A stretch of 64,000 nt of DNA, from assembly GCA_016946835.1 (NCBI GenBank), contig JACVTC010000018.1, forward strand, positions 467,501-531,500. Direction: 5' to 3'. The stretch is from Neocallimastix lanati (nom. inval.). Taxonomy: Eukaryota > Neocallimastigomycota > Neocallimastigomycetes > Neocallimastigales > Neocallimastigaceae. A program made the position numbers and the translations under genes. Every line of letters starts with the position of its first letter. Position 1 is the stretch's first letter. Below, piece by piece: positions 38,201-49,597 of the stretch. Below the pieces are notes generated by a model. It made no database searches, was not told the DNA's origin, and saw only the letters and a list, made by a program, of their open reading frames with translations.

Positions 38201-41200
38201 ATTATTTATTATTTATTATTTATTATTCAATTAATTATTATTTATTATTTATTATTTATTTATTATTTAATTATATATTATTTATTATTTATTATTTATT
38301 TATTATTTAATTATTATTTATTTATTATTTATTTATTATTTATTATTTAATTATATATTATTTATTATTTAATTATATATTATTTATTATTTATTATTTA
38401 TTATTTATTATTTATTTATTATTTATTATTTATTATTTATAATATATTATTCAATTATTTATTATTTATTTATTATTTATTATTTATAATATATTATTCA
38501 ATTATTTATTATTTATTTATTCATTCATTTATTATTAATTATTTAATTATTTATTATTCAATTAATTATTATTTATTATTTATTATTTATTATTTATTAT
38601 TTATTATTTATTATTTATTATTTATTATTCAATTAATTATTATTTATTATTTATTATTTTTTTATTATTTATTTATTATTTATTATTTAATTATATATTA
38701 TTTATTATTTATTATTTATTATTTATTATTTATTATTTATTATTTATTATTCAATTAATTATTTATTATTTATTTATTATTTATTATTTAATTATATATT
38801 ATTTATTATTTATTATTTATTATTTATTATTTATTATTTATTTATTATTTATTATTTATTATTTATTATTTATTATTTATTATTCAATTAATTATTATTT
38901 ATTATTTATTATTTATTTATTATTTAATTATATATTATTTATTATTTATTATTTATTTATTATTTAATTATTATTTATTATTTATTATTTATTATTTATT
39001 ATTTATTATTTATTATTTATTATTTATTATTCAATTAATTATTATTTATTATTTATTATTTATTTATAATTTATTACTTAATTATATATTATTTATTATT
39101 TATTATTTATTATTTATTATTTATTATTTATTATTTATTATTCAATTAATTATTATTTATTATTTATTATTTATTTATAATTTATTATTTAATTATATAT
39201 TATTTATTATTTATTATTTATTATTTATTATTTATTATTTATTATTTATTATTTATTTATTCATTCATTTATTATTAATTATTTAATTATTTATTATTTA
39301 TTATTTATTATTTATTATTTATTATTTATTATTTTTTATTTATTATTTATTATTTATTATTTATTATTTATTATTTATTATTTATTATTTATTATTTATT
39401 ATTTATTATTTATTATTCAATTAATTATTTATTATTCAATTAATTATTATTTATTATTTATTATTTATTTATTATTTAATTATATATTATTTATTATTTA
39501 TTATTTATTTATTATTTATTATTTATTTATTATTTAATTATATATTATTTATTATTTATTATTTATTTATTATTTAATTATTATTTATTTATTATTTATT
39601 TATTATTTATTATTTAATTATATATTATTTATTATTTATTATTTATTATTTATTATTTATTTATTATTTATTATTTATTATTTATAATATATTATTCAAT
39701 TATTTATTATTTATTTATTATTTATTATTTATAATATATTATTCAATTATTTATTATTTATTTATTCATTCATTTATTATTAATTATTTAATTATTTATT
39801 ATTCAATTAATTATTATTTATTATTTATTATTTATTATTTATTATTTATTATTTATTATTTATTATTTATTATTCAATTAATTATTATTTATTATTTATT
39901 ATTTATTTATTATTTAATTATATATTATTTATTATTTATTATTTATTATTTATTATTTATTATTTATTATTTATTATTTATTATTCAATTAATTATTATT
40001 TATTATTTATTATTTTTTTATTATTTATTTATTATTTATTATTTAATTATATATTATTTATTATTTATTATTTATTATTTATTATTTATTATTTATTATT
40101 TATTATTTATTATTTATTATTTATTATTTATTATTCAATTAATTATTTATTATTCAATTAATTATTATTTATTATTTATTATTTAATTATTATTTATTAT
40201 TTATTATTTATTATTTATTATTTATTATTTATTATTTATTATTTATTATTCAATTAATTATTATTTATTATTTATTATTTATTTATAATTTATTACTTAA
40301 TTATATATTATTTATTATTTATTATTTATTATTTATTATTTATTATTTATTATTTATTATTCAATTAATTATTATTTATTATTTATTATTTATTTATAAT
40401 TTATTATTTAATTATATATTATTTATTATTTATTATTTATTATTTATTATTTATTATTTATTATTTATTATTTATTTATTCATTCATTTATTATTAATTA
40501 TTTAATTATTTATTATTTATTATTTATTATTTATTATTTATTATTTATTATTTTTTATTTATTATTTATTATTTATTATTTATTATTTATTATTTATTAT
40601 TTATTATTTATTATTTATTATTTATTATTTATTATTCAATTAATTATTTATTATTCAATTAATTATTATTTATTATTTATTATTTATTTATTATTTAATT
40701 ATATATTATTTATTATTTATTATTTATTTATTATTTATTATTTATTTATTATTTAATTATATATTATTTATTATTTATTATTTATTTATTATTTAATTAT
40801 TATTTATTTATTATTTATTTATTATTTATTATTTAATTATATATTATTTATTATTTATTATTTATTATTTATTATTTATTTATTATTTATTATTTATTAT
40901 TTATAATATATTATTCAATTATTTATTATTTATTTATTATTTATTATTTATAATATATTATTCAATTATTTATTATTTATTTATTCATTCATTTATTATT
41001 AATTATTTAATTATTTATTATTCAATTAATTATTATTTATTATTTATTATTTATTATTTATTATTTATTATTTATTATTTATTATTTATTATTCAATTAA
41101 TTATTATTTATTATTTATTATTTATTTATTATTTAATTATATATTATTTATTATTTATTATTTATTATTTATTATTTATTATTTATTATTTATTATTTAT

Positions 41201-41749
41201 TATTCAATTAATTATTATTTATTATTTATTATTTTTTTATTATTTATTTATTATTTATTATTTAATTATATATTATTTATTATTTATTATTTATTATTTA
41301 TTATTTATTATTTATTATTTATTATTTATTATTTATTATTCAATTAATTATTTATTATTTATTTATTATTTATTATTTAATTATATATTATTTATTATTT
41401 ATTATTTATTATTTATTATTTATTATTTATTTATTATTTATTATTTATTATTTATTATTTTTTATTTATTATTTATTATTTATTATTTATTATTTATTAT
41501 TTATTATTTATTATTTATTATTTATTATTCAATTAATTATTATTTATTTATTCATTCATTTATTATTAATTATTTAATTATTTATTATTCAATTAATTAT
41601 TATTTATTATTTATTATTTATTATTTATTATTTATTATTTATTATTTATTATTTATTATTCAATTAATTATTATTTATTATTTATTATTTATCTATTTAT
41701 TATTTATTATTTAATTATTATTCAATTATTTATTTATTTATTATTTATT
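35229..41749. repeat. A/T satellite with no G on the plus strand
   Basis: About 6.5 kb of TTATTTATTATTTA-type repeats. By eye I find no G on the plus strand from about 35282 to 41748; the only non-A/T bases are C in recurring words (TTCAATTAATTATT, TTCATTCATTTATT). No gene. Confidence 0.9.
38960..41370. repeat. 1219-bp higher-order duplication inside the satellite
   Basis: Marker words recur with a constant offset: TTATTACTTAATT (39072 and 40291), a seven-T run in TATTTTTTTA (40011 and 41230). Blocks at about 38960-40178 and 40179-41370 line up without visible gaps. Confidence 0.7.
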
Positions 41750-42308
41750 GTTCATTATTCATTATATAATATTTAATATTTAATATTTAATAATAAAGGT
41801 ATTCTTACTTTTATTTATTCTATTCGTAAGTCTGTCTGGACGATCAAATATTTATTCATAAGTTAATGATGGATCAAATTCATTATTTGAGTTGTATGTA
41901 TGTCTTCATGTAAAGCTGTAGTACATTATTATACATATTTTGCAACATATGCATATGCGATGAATACAGAGAAGCAGTATGAATTTGGAGCTATGAATGC
42001 TATGAATGGAATGAAATTCATATCGATATCTCTATACATTTATATATGGAGAGAACAGTGTGAATAATGCCAATATTAGCCTGTGAGAGTAGTAATGCAT
42101 ATCGATATTATTATGTTATTATTATTATTAAAATTTTATTATTTAATAATTATTATACTATTTTTATTAAATTATTATTATATCATTATTATCATTATTA
42201 ATTAAAATATAACTTATTATAAGTAATTTATTAAAGTAATATTAGACAAATATAAAAATAATTAATAAATTTATTATTTAATAATAATTATTTAATATCT
42301 AATATTTA
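41750..42308. other. unassigned spacer between satellite and LTR element
   Basis: Normal-complexity sequence (41800-42110) with repeated ATGAAT/TATGAATG words, then A/T-rich. No gene recognised. Confidence 0.4.
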
Positions 42309-42524
42309 TGTTACAATATGTGAATTTATATATTAAATGAATCTTGAATAATAATAATATAAATTTTAATATAAACATAATATAATGTAATTAATTAAAG
42401 TAATCTAGAACAAGCCACATTTTTAGTATAAATAGATGTAAATTTCATTATGTAGAACATAGCTAATAACCTATTCATATTTATCATAAATAACCTCATT
42501 AATAAAAATTCATATAAAATAACA
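42309..42524 (+). repeat. 5' LTR of the lectin-carrying element
   Basis: Begins TGTTACAATA, ends AAATAACA. Contains the block TCTAGAACAAGCCACA followed by a TATA-like TATAAATA, also found in the LTR at 58740-58986. Confidence 0.85.
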
Positions 42525-42538
42525 GATTAAGAGTCTCA
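42525..42538 (+). other. primer-binding site, tRNA-Lys(CUU) anticodon arm type
   Basis: GATTAAGAGTCTCA touching the LTR. It can also pair with GACTCTAATC a few bases further on, so it lies inside a local hairpin. Confidence 0.75.
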
Positions 42539-42949
42539 TTGACTCTAATCAAGAAAACAAAATAATGTTTTCATTATTTTGTTAACTACCGAATTATGCT
42601 ACTCAGCCGGACACGATCCAACGCCTCTCTATCAGCCAGATATAAAAAATGTCAAGAAAATTTTTTTTAAGATCTCGAAATTCAAAATTCAAAATTTTGA
42701 AATTCTGAAATACTGAAATTGAAATGTTTTGAGATTGAAGAAAATAAAAAAGAAGAAATAAAGAAGAAAATAAAGAAGAAGAAAATAAAGAAGAAAATAA
42801 AGAAGAAAATAAAGAAGAAAATAAAAAAGAAGAAAATGAAGAAGAAGAAAATAATAATTCACCAAAAGATAATAAACGTTTATAGTAAAATATTATGAAT
42901 TTAATGATAGAGAGAAAAGCGATAAAAAATACTTTATATTTATTTTCGA

Positions 42950-43754
42950 TGATTTTACCGGATAATGAAAATGAAGAAACTATTAAACCAAAATATACTG
43001 CAGAATTACCAATAATAACTTCAAAATTTTGTGGTGTAAGAGTTTTGTACTACCGGAATCAATAGAAGGAAATAAAATTTCTTGTCCAATAGGTTATGCT
43101 ATTAAAATACATGATGTCTTTTTTGGAAGAAGAGTCGGTGATAAAGAAACTTGTTCAATAAGTGAATATGGTAATAAATTTTCTGATAGACTTTTTAATA
43201 TAACGAAAGAAAATTAGTGTAATAGTCAACACACGAAAAGTGAAGCCGTGGACCTTCAACCATGTGATACTGAACATCCAATATTTGGAGAAAATCTTTA
43301 GATTATACAATGCTATAATTTATTATTGAAAATTGTTTATGGGTACACGTCAATTACAAAAATCCCGAAAATAATCGTCATGAAATTCATTATTACAATG
43401 GTAAAAATCACGGAAATACCAAATATCCAATTATTACTGATGAGGTTCAAGATTTCATTAACATATATCAACATAGGATTAGCCAATAAAGCCTGTATTT
43501 CTAATAATTCAGACCATAATAAAGATGATACTTGTATTTACGATCCTATCGACACAGAAATAAATGATAAACCCGATCTCGATGACCCAGATACTGATAA
43601 TAAAGAAATTTCTGATAATAACCTCAACTCAAGTTATGTTAACAAAATAAAATATACTTCTTTCCTAAATATTTTCAGTATATTTATAGTATTCATTATT
43701 TGCCAATTACATATTACATTTTTAGAATTTTCAATATTTTGTCAACTTTCATAA
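42950..43754 (+). pseudogene. lectin-like domain plus transmembrane helix, remnant
   Basis: The 62-residue piece from 43029 has a Cys-Pro-x-Gly motif (SCPIGYAIKIHDV, residues 18-30) and FFGRR (31-35) followed by Cys42, the start pattern of SUEL-type lectin domains; later sequence encodes a CxTEHPIFGEN segment like the FGDPC end of that domain. The piece at 43326-43754 has an acidic linker (about residues 62-96) and one hydrophobic helix (about 112-130). This suggests an exported lectin-like domain on a single membrane anchor. It is a fossil with several breaks and pieces in more than one frame. A host gene captured by the element is my reading; an envelope-like gene is the alternative. Confidence 0.5.
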
Positions 43755-44218
43755 AATTACTTCTTATGTCATTTTAAAAAATATCAATTTAATTACTATA
43801 AATTTAATTCAATACTCAAAACTATAAATACTTGTGGACAGAGAAAAGAAAAGAAACATAGAATATATGAACATAATGTATTAAAATATACAATAATATT
43901 TATCCAATTTAAAGAGGTTAATCACAAATGCACATTTTAAATCCACTTATAATCCAAAACAGTATTTGAATATACAACATTAATTTATAATTATCTTAGA
44001 ATTAATATATAATAAATTACTTATAAATGAAAGATATTATAATTAATTTGTGTTTAATTATTCTCCCAAAATATTATTAAAAAATGTAAAACATATATTT
44101 AATTTCATCCGAATATACTTAATAGTTACTGTTTAACTACAAAGCGGATATTCGAAGGAGGATGTCACAAAGTACTAATAAATATTAAAAAAAGTACTTA
44201 TTCATAAAATTAAATAGA

Positions 44219-44345
44219 AATGCTTAGAGTGAAATGAGCATATTCTACAATAATTATAATAATTGATTACCTAGCGTGAAATAGGTATTTTCATTTAAAT
44301 TTAATATAATATCATGATTTAACTTAGCGTGAAATGAGCTAAATC
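44219..44345 (+). other. three hairpins with a shared GYGTGAAA-type loop
   Basis: Hairpin 1 (about 44219-44241): ATGCTTA / GAGTGAAA / TGAGCAT. Hairpin 2 (44268-44287): TACCTA / GCGTGAAA / TAGGTA. Hairpin 3 (44316-44345): GATTTAACTTA / GCGTGAAA / TGAGCTAAATC. The loop is conserved while the stem sequences differ but still pair. The first two are also present in the inverted copy (about 33471-33545). Confidence 0.65.
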
Positions 44346-45281
44346 ATAGATAATACTAATAGATGGTGTAAGACCTTCATTGAAAGGGATCCATCTCATA
44401 TATATTAGACATCTCATATTACCACTTAAAATAGTAAGTCTTAGACTCCATTGGTATACTTCCAATTAATCAAGCGGATATTTCATGTTTAAACATTAAA
44501 TTAAACTGATTATTATATTTTATATAATTTAGAATACTTTCATTAAAAGTATAATGCAATTATTCAATTAACTATTGGAAACAATTTAAAATTTTCATTT
44601 ACAAATCTATATATTTATTTCAAAATATTTAGATTTGAGGGGGAATAATTATCACTGAAAATTTAAATTTATGTATAACTGACCAGAAAACGTATATCAA
44701 ATTCTAGTTAATTATCTTCAACATATAAAGATATTATCCAGTAACATAAGAAAATTGAAATATTCAAACAATACTTAAAGATTCAATACATGATTAGACT
44801 AATATTTCTTTAAATACAAAAATGACTAAATTATACATTTACATATTAAAGAAAAATTAACTGAAATATGAAATATTAATCAATTGATTGAATTTGTATT
44901 ATTTACTTAATAAGTTTAAATAAATAGAATAATATAATTAATTATAAATGTAATTCAATTTTAATACCCCAAGATTATAATTTATCAAATACACCAATAT
45001 ATAGTAATCAACAATTTTATGTAAAACAAACAAATAGTTTCATAAGAGATTTCATAATAAATATTTAAAAGCAATCGCAAGGTTAATACTAAACCCACAA
45101 AAGAGTGATAAATAAAAAATAATAAATTGGTTACCTCTTACCAACAAAAGTATACCCTGTTGCAAGGTTAATTACTTATCCCACAAAAAGAGGTTATAAT
45201 AAATGGTTTCTATCTCATTATCCAACAAAAGTAAGGTTGAAGACTATAAGTCGAAAATACCACTATAATAAATTTATATCT

Positions 45282-45313
<32 letters not shown>

Positions 45314-45894
45314 CAGGTTAATAATAATTTATATAATGATTGCAAGTTACTTTAATATAACAAAACTTAATTCTATGAAGTTTATACAAAAACTCATCTA
45401 ATATAAATCTCGAAACTACAAAACGAAAATATATATAAAAGTTAGCGCTAATCTATAAAGCAGATTAAAATTGAAGATGATGTAAAACCCAATATATAAG
45501 AGGTATTCACACAAATTTAGATGGTATAATATCACCCTTCAAGAGAAAGGTTTCCATCATACAAATGGTAATATATAAACCATATATTATAAGAGATGTT
45601 TTAGATACATCTAATATTAATGGTGTAATAATATTAAATACTTAGTTTTAGGGGGAAATTATTTGATTACAAATATAATTAAGAAATTATTTTAACAATA
45701 TTTAAATCGAATTAAAGAAATTAATAAAATGTAAAAATATTTTATTCATGTAAAATTAAAGGATTATTTTAGAATAGAAATAATTAATAGCTTAATAATA
45801 TCAAGTTAATATTATATACTAGAAAAACTTTATATTCACATATTCACCAGTAAACCAATTTATTCATTATAGAATAACTAGGTTTAAGGGGGAA
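44346..45894 (+). other. non-coding 3' half of the lectin-carrying element
   Basis: No protein seen. Contains two extra polypurine-like tracts (GAGGGGGAATAATT near 44637, TTAGGGGGAAATTA near 45648), two imperfect copies of an about 85-bp GCAAGGTTAAT...CCAACAAAAGTA repeat (about 45068-45235), and an A run at 45282-45306. Confidence 0.45.
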
Positions 45895-46110
45895 TGTTAC
45901 AATATGTGAATTTATATATTAAATGAATCTAGAATAATAATAATATAAATTTTAATATAAACATAATATAATGTAATTAATTAAAAGTAATCTAGAACAA
46001 GCCACATTTTTAATATAAATACATGTAAATTTCATTATGTAGAACATAGCTAATAACCTATTCATATTTATCATAAATAACCTCATTAATAAAACTTCAT
46101 ATAAAATAAT
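45895..46110 (+). repeat. 3' LTR of the lectin-carrying element
   Basis: Matches 42309-42524; preceded by the polypurine tract. The last bases differ (AATAAT instead of AATAACA). Confidence 0.8.
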
Positions 46111-47287
46111 AATTATAATAAATAAATATTAAATATTAAATAATTATTATTAAATAATAAATTTATTATTTATTTTTTTATTTTTCTAATACTACTTTAA
46201 TAAATTACTTATATTAAGGTATTTTTAATTATTTCAGACTAGATTTTTATACCTTAATAATATTGTATATATAGTAAATAATAAATATAATCATTATTAT
46301 TTATTAAACAATAAATATTGAATATAATTACTATTAACTAATAAATAATTACTAATAATGAACAACAAATTCAAATTTTTAATTATATAAATAAATAATA
46401 ATAAAATAAATCTTTAATTAATCAAAAAGTATTAAATAAACATGTAAATTATAAATATTAAATATTAAATGTTAAATGTTAAATATTAATATATATTTAT
46501 ATAGTTATGTAACAGATTATGAATTATAAACATTAATATTATTTGTGAAATAATTACTTATTTAAAATAGCCATTTATTGACAATATAAAAGCTAATTTT
46601 CAACATCAGCTGTTATATTTTTTTTATTATTTATTTAATGTAATTATTTATTATATATATAATATTATTTAAGTAGAGAAATATATGTATATAATAATTA
46701 AATATAATTAAATATAATTAAAATTAATTTTTTAAAAAATATTAAGTAATAAAAATCAAAAATAATAAAAATAATATTTTTATTACATAATATTTTAAAT
46801 TTTTATCAATTAATCTTATTATAATTATTATTATTTTATGTTATTATTTGCTGTTATTTATTAGGACATTTTCTTTTAATATATATTTTATTAATTTTTA
46901 TTTAATACTACAGTAATTGTTTATTTATTGTTCATTTATTTAATATTTTGTCAATAATTATTATTTATTATAATTAAATTAATTTATTATTTTAATTAAT
47001 TATTTATTAATCTATTTATTCTATGTAAAAATTTTTTAAGGCCACAAAAATAATAATTTAAATTATAATATATATAATAATTCAAAACAAAAACTTTCTT
47101 CTCCAAAACAATAATATGAAGATTTAAATTCTAAAAGTGCCCATTTAATTAAATAAAATGTCATTTTTTTGAAAATTCCAATGTCCAAAATAATAATTAT
47201 TCAGATATAAAAATTATAATAATAATAATAATAATAATAATAAGAATTTAAATAGTAATAAAAATAATAATTATGCAATAAACAAGC
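46111..47287. other. A/T-rich region, nothing recognised
   Basis: Homopolymer-rich intergenic sequence with TTATTAT words; no open frame with recognisable content on either strand. Confidence 0.6.
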
Positions 47288-47677
47288 ATGCATTCATATC
47301 ATTGCATGTTATTCGGAGGTATCTGCATGATGCCTGTGTCATGCTACAGACACGCATTCATAAAATTGCATGTTATTTGGTGCTGTTTAATTGTATTCAT
47401 GTACATTATCAATGTTGTTGATAGTGCTACAATGCTAAAAAGACACATTCATTTACATTCCAAGCATTCCTACCATTTCATTTTATTCATACTTGTTCAT
47501 TCCATTCCTACATATCGTCACATATGCGTTCATGTCTTCCAATGCATAATATTACACATACAACAAAAAAATGAATTGGATCCACTATCAACTTATGAAG
47601 AAATATTTGTTAGGCTAGACAAACTTATGGATAGATCAAATAAAAATATGAATAAAAAGATAATAAATAAGAAATAA
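47288..47677 (+). CDS. doubtful 129-residue frame, unknown
   Basis: Not recognised. The frame lies in an island of normal complexity (about 47280-47640) surrounded by A/T repeats. It begins with an internal DNA repeat (GCATTCATA-x-ATTGCATGTTATT twice), is rich in His, Cys and Ile, and only the last part before the satellite (ELDPLSTYEEIFVRLDKLMD) has a protein-like look. Its final codons run into the satellite unit. It may be the truncated end of a gene or chance. Confidence 0.2.
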   Translation: MHSYHCMLFGGICMMPVSCYRHAFIKLHVIWCCLIVFMYIINVVDSATMLKRHIHLHSKHSYHFILFILVHSIPTYRHICVHVFQCIILHIQQKNELDPLSTYEEIFVRLDKLMDRSNKNMNKKIINKK

Positions 47678-47689
47678 ATAGATGAATAA

Positions 47690-49330
47690 TTAATAAAAAA
47701 ATAATTGTTTAAGTTTAATAATAATTAAATAATAAATAATTAATAATAAATAGTAAAATAATAAATAATAAATAATAAATAAATAATAAAAGAATAATAA
47801 ATAATAAATAATAAATAATAAATAATAAATAATAAATAATAAATAATAAATAATAATAATAATATAAATAGATAAATAATTAAAAATAAATAATTGTTTA
47901 ATAATAAATAATAATAAATAGTAAAATAATAAATAATAAATGAATAATAAATAATAAATAAATAATAAATGAATAATAAATGAATAATAAATGAATAATA
48001 AATTATAAATAATTAATAAATTATAAATAATATATAAATAATAAATAAATAATAAATAATAAAATAATAAATAATAAATAATAAATAAAAAGATAATAAA
48101 TAAGAAATAAATAGATGAATAATTAATAAATAAATAATTGTTTAATAATAAATAATAAATAATAAATAAAAAGATAATAAATAATAAAATAATAAATAAT
48201 AAATTAATAAATAATTGTTTAATAATAAATAATAAAATAATAAATAATAAATAAATAATAATAAATAATTGTTTAATAATAAATAATAAAATTATAAATA
48301 ATAAATAAATAATAAATAATAAATAATAAATTATAAATTATAAATAAATAATAAATGAATAATAAATGAATAATAATAAATAATAAATAATAAATGAATA
48401 ATAAATTATAAATAATAAATAAATAATAAATAAATAATAAATAAATAATAAATAAATAATAAATAATAAATAAATAATAAATAATTAAATAATAAATAAT
48501 AAATAAATAATAGATAAATAATGAATGAATAATAAATAATAAATAATAAATAATAAATAATAAATAAAAAGATAATAAATAAGAAATAAATAGATGAATA
48601 ATTAATAAATAAATAATTGTTTAATAATAAATAGTAAATAATAAATAAAAAGATAATAAATAAGAAATAAATAGATGAATAATTAATAAATAAATAATTG
48701 TTTAATAATAAATAATAAATAATAAATAAAAAGATAATAAATAAGAAATAAATAGATGAATAATTAATAAATAAATAATTGTTTAATAATAAATAGTAAA
48801 TAATAAATAAAAAGATAATAAATAAGAAATAAATAGATGAATAATTAATAAATAAATAATTGTTTAATAATAAATAATAAATAATAAATAAAAAGATAAT
48901 AAATAAGAAATAAATAGATGAATAATTAATAAATAAATAATTGTTTAATAATAAATAATAAATAATAAATAAATAATAAATAAATAATTGTTTAATAATA
49001 AATAATAAAATAATAAATAATAAATAAATAATAAATAAATAATAAATAAATAAATAATAAATTATAAATAATAAATAAATAATAAATGAATAATAAATAA
49101 TAAATAATAAATTATAAATAAATATAAATAAATAATAGATAAATAATGAATGAATAATAAATAATAAGTAAATAATAAATAATAAATAATAAATAAATTA
49201 TGAATGAATAATAAATAATAAGTAAATAATAAATAATAAATAATTAATAATAAATAATAAAATAATAAATAATAAATAAATAAAAGATAAATAATTAATG
49301 AATAATAAATAATAAATATGATAAATTTAA
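47690..49330. repeat. A/T satellite, AATAAATAATA type
   Basis: About 1.6 kb of AATAAT/AATAAATA repeats, purine-rich on the plus strand, i.e. the opposite orientation of the satellite at 35229. Includes the 81-bp array listed separately. Confidence 0.9.
48565..48970. repeat. 81-bp tandem array, five copies
   Basis: The word AAAAAGATAATAAATAAG starts at 48565, 48646, 48727, 48808 and 48889, each followed by ATAGATGAATAATTAAT and AATTGTTTAATAATAAAT. Single copies occur at about 47653, 48087, 57651, 57965 and 58256. Confidence 0.85.
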
Positions 49331-49597
49331 AAAATAAAATAAAATAAATAAAATTTTATTTTTTAAGCATTAAAAAATAAAAAAATAAAATAAAATAAAA
49401 AATAAAAAAAAAAAAATAAAAATAAATAAATAAAATAGTAAATAAAGAAATAATAAATAATTAATAATTAAATAATTATTTAAATAATTATATAATTAAT
49501 TAAAAAAAGGTTTATTATTTTAAATATTAAAAAAAAAGTTTCAAAGCATTTAAAAGTATATTTATTAAAATGTTTTATTGAAAAATTTTAATTATCA

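Larger units (their letters stand above)
42309..46110 (+). mobile_element. non-autonomous LTR element carrying a lectin-like/transmembrane remnant
   Basis: LTRs at 42309-42524 and 45895-46110 (about five substitutions and two short gaps between them), primer-binding site GATTAAGAGTCTCA directly after the first LTR, and a polypurine tract TTTAAGGGGGAA directly before the second. Between them there is no gag, protease, reverse transcriptase or integrase; instead a purine-rich leader, a lectin-like and transmembrane coding remnant, a hairpin cluster and A/T-rich sequence. LTR divergence says older than the copia element at 7792. The cargo is broken several times. Confidence 0.8.

Noticed and set aside
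48565-48970. Possible CRISPR-like array
   Set aside because: Units are contiguous, all A/T-rich and without variable spacers; eukaryotic satellite.
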